From Nitrospira sp. (GTDB lineage: Bacteria > Nitrospirota > Nitrospiria > Nitrospirales > Nitrospiraceae): DNA of 64,000 nucleotides. Positions 60,900 through 64,000 of the stretch are shown here, piece by piece. Within the stretch, counting starts at the first letter, position 1; each line of letters opens with the position of its first letter. The stretch lies in NCBI GenBank assembly GCA_015709715.1, contig CP054184.1, positions 186,001 to 250,000 of the forward strand, written 5' to 3'. A program made the position numbers and the translations under genes. Under the pieces are notes generated by a model. It saw only the letters and a list, made by a program, of their open reading frames with translations. It did not search any database and was not told the DNA's origin.

Positions 60900-61871
60900 C
60901 TATGCAGCCTGAGTGGTTTCCTGAGATCCAGTGTTCAAATGGAACGACAGCTTTTCTCCCAACAACTTCGCGTCGAACTTTGTAATGTAATCAGAGGCGC
61001 CGACTGTCTTCCCCTTTTCCATGTTGCAGGTGCCCGTCAGGGAAGAATGCAGAATGACCGGCAAGTGCCCCAGGCGCGGATCGGCGCGGATGTGTTTCGT
61101 CAAGGTAAAGCCGTCCATATCCGGCATCTCGATGTCGCTCAGCACGCACTGAATCTGATCTACGCGCAGTTTCCCCTCGGCAGTCGCCTGTTCCGCCAGT
61201 GCTTGCAGCTTGCTCCACGCTTCTCCGCCGGTCGTCGCCATGATGTAGGACATTTCCAGACGATCGAGTGCTTTCCGAATCTGCATCCTCGCCACCGACG
61301 AATCGTCAGCAAACATCACACATTTCGACTTGAGATCCGGTGAGAGCACCATCCCGGAAAACACTTCGTCGTCAGATCGGGGACAGATGTCGTGTAAGAC
61401 CTTCTCCACATCGAGGATCAGCACCATTCGGCCGTCGTCCAGCATTGTAACGGCCGTCACTGCGCCCTTATTGTTTTCGCGTACAATGGCCGGTGGCGTC
61501 TTAATGGCCGACCACGAAAACCGAATGATGCGATCAACACCCGAAACGAGAAAACCCTGAAGGCTCGCGTTGTATTCGGACACGATCAGGTAGGGATGAG
61601 AGGTCCCCGCCCCATCGGTTTCTGTTCCCAGCCCCAGACTGCGGCGGAGCCCTACGACCGGCACCATGATGCCGCGAATGTTCGCCATGCCCACAATACG
61701 ACTGTCGGCTTCAGGAATCTGAGTCAGCGCCGGCAGCTTCATGACCTCACGAACTTTGAACACATTGATACCGTAGATCTCGTTGGTTCCGAGCTTGAAC
61801 AGCAACAGCTCCATCTGGTTGGCGCCGGCCAAACGAGTTCTCGCATCAATTTCGTTGATGAGATTCGACAT
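60900..61871 (-). CDS. cheV: CheV-type adaptor (CheW domain + receiver)
   Basis: The 323-residue protein has an N-terminal CheW domain (LLFKLGTNEIYGINVFKVREV, VGMANIRGIMVPVVGLRRSL, residues about 20-165) and a C-terminal receiver (VMFADDSSVARMQI, VLSDIEMPDMDGF, LHSSLTG). CheV couples receptors to CheA and tunes adaptation through phosphorylation. It follows cheA with a 44-bp gap. Confidence 0.92.
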   Translation of the reverse strand: MSNLINEIDARTRLAGANQMELLLFKLGTNEIYGINVFKVREVMKLPALTQIPEADSRIVGMANIRGIMVPVVGLRRSLGLGTETDGAGTSHPYLIVSEYNASLQGFLVSGVDRIIRFSWSAIKTPPAIVRENNKGAVTAVTMLDDGRMVLILDVEKVLHDICPRSDDEVFSGMVLSPDLKSKCVMFADDSSVARMQIRKALDRLEMSYIMATTGGEAWSKLQALAEQATAEGKLRVDQIQCVLSDIEMPDMDGFTLTKHIRADPRLGHLPVILHSSLTGTCNMEKGKTVGASDYITKFDAKLLGEKLSFHLNTGSQETTQAA

Positions 61872-61915
61872 ACTTCCTCCGATTTCCTACTCGCTTCAGG
61901 CCCCAGGCTTGTCGC

Positions 61916-63829
61916 CTAGGCGGCCATTCCGGCGTTGTGCCACGCCTGCGCATTTTGAACCAACTCAGCCGTATCCAAGATCAAGACCACCTTGCCTTCT
62001 CCGGTAATGGTGGCCCCAGAAACACCCTTTACTGTCTCCAGGTAGTCCCAGATGGACTTGATGACAACTTCTTCCTGAGAGCGGAGTTCATCGACTACGA
62101 CTCCCACTCGACGGTCACCCAACGCCGCCACAACGACGTAAAACCGTTCGCGATCGGAATCCGTCGGAATCTCGAACTCCTGCGCCAGTCGGATAAGGGG
62201 AAGCACACGATCGCGCAAATGCAGCACTTCGCGACCGTTGATGGTCTTGATATCCGATTTCGTGATACGCACCGCTTCGATGACAGAACCCAGTGGAATG
62301 GCAAAGATCGACCGTTCGACTTCCACCATCAAGGCCTGAATGATGGCAATGGTCAAGGGCAGCTTGATGACGATTTGGCTACCTTTTCCGGGCTCTGATT
62401 CGAGTTCCACGCTGCCGTTGATCTTCCGAATATTTGTCCGGACGACGTCCATCCCCACCCCACGCCCGGATACATCCGTGACTTGCTCCGCTGTGCTGAA
62501 CCCCGGCAGAAAAATAAGGTTGAGAATCTCACGGTGCTCCATCGTGGCCAACTCGGCTTCGCTGACCAACCCCTTCGCCAAAGCTTTGGCCTTCACCTTT
62601 TCAACCTGGATACCACGACCGTCGTCCTTGATGCGGATGACAATACTGTTGCCCTCCTGACTGGCGACGATGGCCAATTGTCCCTCACTCGGTTTCCCCC
62701 TGGCCTGCCGTTCAGCCGGCATCTCGATACCGTGATCGATGGCATTGCGCACCAGGTGCACTAAGGGGTCGCCGATTTCGTCGGCCACTGACTTATCGAG
62801 TTCCGTCTCCTCGCCGTCCATTTCCAGCCGCACCTGTTTGGCCAATTTTTGAGAGAGATCCCGTACCATTCGAGGCAGCTTGGCGAACACCTTCTTGATC
62901 GGTAACATGCGCGTTTTCATCACCGCGAGCTGCAGGTCGGTCGTCACCAGATTCAGCTGCGCCAAGGTTTCACTGAGAGCCCGCACCTGGGGATCCGACT
63001 CGTGATCCTGTTCGAGTTGTGTACCGATCTTGATCAAACGGTTCCGCCCTAATACTAATTCGCCGACAAGATTCATCACACTATCGAGTCGCTTCGTCTC
63101 GACCCGAATCGTGGCGTCTTCTTCCGCCGGCTTGGCCTGCTTCTCCTGTTTTTGCAGCGCCTGATCCAACGCCCGTTCAGTAATGGCCTTGGCTTGGAGG
63201 AGAATCTCTCCCAAGGGTGTTTTGGGTTCCGGCTGATGCTGTTGCGCATTCAAGGCATCCAGCACTTGATCTTTCGATGCCAGTCCCTCGTTGACTAAGA
63301 TTTCCCCGAGCGTGGGGGGCGCCGGCTCCGAAGGCGCTACGGTCGAGCCCCTCGCTGAGACCGGAATCGAAGATGCCGAAGACGAGGCTTGAGCCTGAAC
63401 GGGGACTGATGCAACCTCCGGCGATGCCGATTCTCCGACCTGACCGTTGATGATGGCGTCCAGCTTGGCAGCAATACTGTCCGTCGCCACATGCAGGTCC
63501 GTGCCGGACTCGCGAATGTCGGCCATTAACGCCTTGATTACATCGATAGCTTCAAGAATGACGCTGATAACAGTCGGCACGACGGCCATTTCACCCTGCC
63601 GAAGCTTGTTGAGGATGTTTTCGCCACGGTGCGCGACATCCACGAGACGATTAAACCCCAAGAATCCAGCAGATCCTTTCATGCTGTGCATGGCACGAAA
63701 GATCTCATTCAACAGGTCCTTATTGCCAGGATCGGCCTCCAGCGTGATGAAACGCTGATCGAGCATCTCCAACATCTCGTTGGATTCGGTCAGGAAGTCA
63801 TTCAGAATCTCTTGCATTTCGTCGTTCAT
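61916..63829 (-). CDS. cheA: Chemotaxis sensor kinase CheA
   Basis: The 637-residue kinase has an Hpt domain with His48 (RAMHSMKGSAGFLGF), a Ser/Pro/Ala-rich linker, two LGEIL repeats (about residues 174-197 and 206-228) in place of a recognisable P2 domain, the dimerisation domain (about 240-310), the HATPase domain (HLVRNAIDHGIEMP N-box, DDGRGIQ, GRGVGMDVV) and a C-terminal CheW-like domain (EVLHLRDRVLPLIRLAQEF). It phosphorylates CheB, CheV and presumably CheY. The LGEIL pair resembles the c-di-GMP-binding MshEN motif. cheA starts 8 bp after the cheZ stop. Confidence 0.95.
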   Translation of the reverse strand: MNDEMQEILNDFLTESNEMLEMLDQRFITLEADPGNKDLLNEIFRAMHSMKGSAGFLGFNRLVDVAHRGENILNKLRQGEMAVVPTVISVILEAIDVIKALMADIRESGTDLHVATDSIAAKLDAIINGQVGESASPEVASVPVQAQASSSASSIPVSARGSTVAPSEPAPPTLGEILVNEGLASKDQVLDALNAQQHQPEPKTPLGEILLQAKAITERALDQALQKQEKQAKPAEEDATIRVETKRLDSVMNLVGELVLGRNRLIKIGTQLEQDHESDPQVRALSETLAQLNLVTTDLQLAVMKTRMLPIKKVFAKLPRMVRDLSQKLAKQVRLEMDGEETELDKSVADEIGDPLVHLVRNAIDHGIEMPAERQARGKPSEGQLAIVASQEGNSIVIRIKDDGRGIQVEKVKAKALAKGLVSEAELATMEHREILNLIFLPGFSTAEQVTDVSGRGVGMDVVRTNIRKINGSVELESEPGKGSQIVIKLPLTIAIIQALMVEVERSIFAIPLGSVIEAVRITKSDIKTINGREVLHLRDRVLPLIRLAQEFEIPTDSDRERFYVVVAALGDRRVGVVVDELRSQEEVVIKSIWDYLETVKGVSGATITGEGKVVLILDTAELVQNAQAWHNAGMAA

Positions 63830-63837
63830 GACCTACC

Positions 63838-64000
63838 TCAGTTAAAACCGAATTGCTTCAGGATCTCGTCGGCAAGATCCTGGTCCATCGACGTGTTTTT
63901 TTTTGCCTCCAGTTGCCTCAGCATTTCATTCGCTTTGCCTTGGTCCTTCTGCACCACCTGTTTCTGGTAGGGACCAAACACGACGACTAGCTGAAGCAAC
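63838..64000 (-). CDS. cheZ: CheZ-like CheY-P phosphatase, C-terminal end (runs off right edge)
   Basis: The frame enters from the right edge and ends at TGA 63838-63840. The last residues DQDLADEILKQFGFN resemble the CheY-binding C-terminal peptide of CheZ (Escherichia coli CheZ ends DQVDDLLDSLGF), and the hydrophobic LLQLVVVFGP before it matches the QLLMVLLENIP region. Its place directly before cheA fits a che operon. Only 53 codons are visible, so the call rests on this tail and context. Confidence 0.65.
   Translation of the reverse strand, partial: LLQLVVVFGPYQKQVVQKDQGKANEMLRQLEAKKNTSMDQDLADEILKQFGFN

Noticed and set aside
1-64000. CRISPR arrays, tRNA or rRNA genes, prophage or conjugative elements
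   Set aside because: No regularly spaced repeats, no cloverleaf or rRNA-like stretch and no phage or transfer genes were seen. The only mobile element found is the IS5-family insertion.

Overview
The window looks like chromosomal DNA of a free-living, motile, diderm bacterium. My best guess is a Nitrospira-type member of the Nitrospirota. This rests on inference from gene content (long-loop PstC/PstA, phosphate-type porins, an XrtA/PEP-CTERM exopolysaccharide locus, a c-type-haem chemoreceptor) and on GC-rich codon use outside one island. No rRNA, tRNA or CRISPR array was seen.

Region 1 (1-21.4 kb) is a phosphate acquisition and polyphosphate region. It has the 5' part of an OmpR/PhoB-type regulator gene, two related outer-membrane porins, three PstS proteins, the pstC-pstA-pstB-phoU-ppx operon, a PsiE-family protein, a 39-residue membrane peptide, a small winged-helix-like protein, a TauE/SafE transporter, several lipoproteins (two of them paralogous), and SixA and CHAD proteins. 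Seven TTAAC-like direct repeats with an 11-bp period sit in front of the porins, the pstS genes, the small membrane gene/psiE unit and the small winged-helix gene. I read them as Pho boxes. A response-regulator remnant with a frameshift lies between the transporter and pstS2.

Region 2 (21.5-35.9 kb, all minus strand) is the conserved core of an XrtA (exosortase A) exopolysaccharide system: PEP-CTERM protein, XrtA-EpsI fusion, WecA/MraY-like sugar-phosphate transferase, PrsT TPR lipoprotein, Wza-like export protein, outer-membrane barrel, Wzz-like protein, tyrosine autokinase, GspA-type ATPase and a two-domain oxidoreductase. A 13-bp perfect hairpin covers the xrtA ribosome-binding site and start codon and also resembles the terminator of the PEP-CTERM gene.

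Region 3 (36-51.5 kb) is the variable glycan-assembly part: Wzx, Wzy-like polymerase, three GT4 glycosyltransferases, methyltransferase, PaaK/CapK-like protein, a beta-helix protein and two heparinase/alginate-lyase-like proteins. About 36-49 kb is clearly more AT-rich than its flanks and is probably acquired. A complete IS5-family element (45311-46487, CTAG target duplication) separates the beta-helix gene from wzy.

Region 4 (51.5-64 kb, almost all minus strand) is signalling and motility: an Hpt / receiver-PP2C phosphatase / STAS partner-switching set, CheR, a DUF420-like membrane protein, MotA-MotB, CheW, a haem-binding MCP, CheB, CheV, CheA and the C-terminus of CheZ at the right edge.

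Taken together, the window links phosphate starvation (uptake, storage and outer-membrane remodelling), surface polysaccharide and motility. Only the phosphate region shows a shared cis-regulatory motif.
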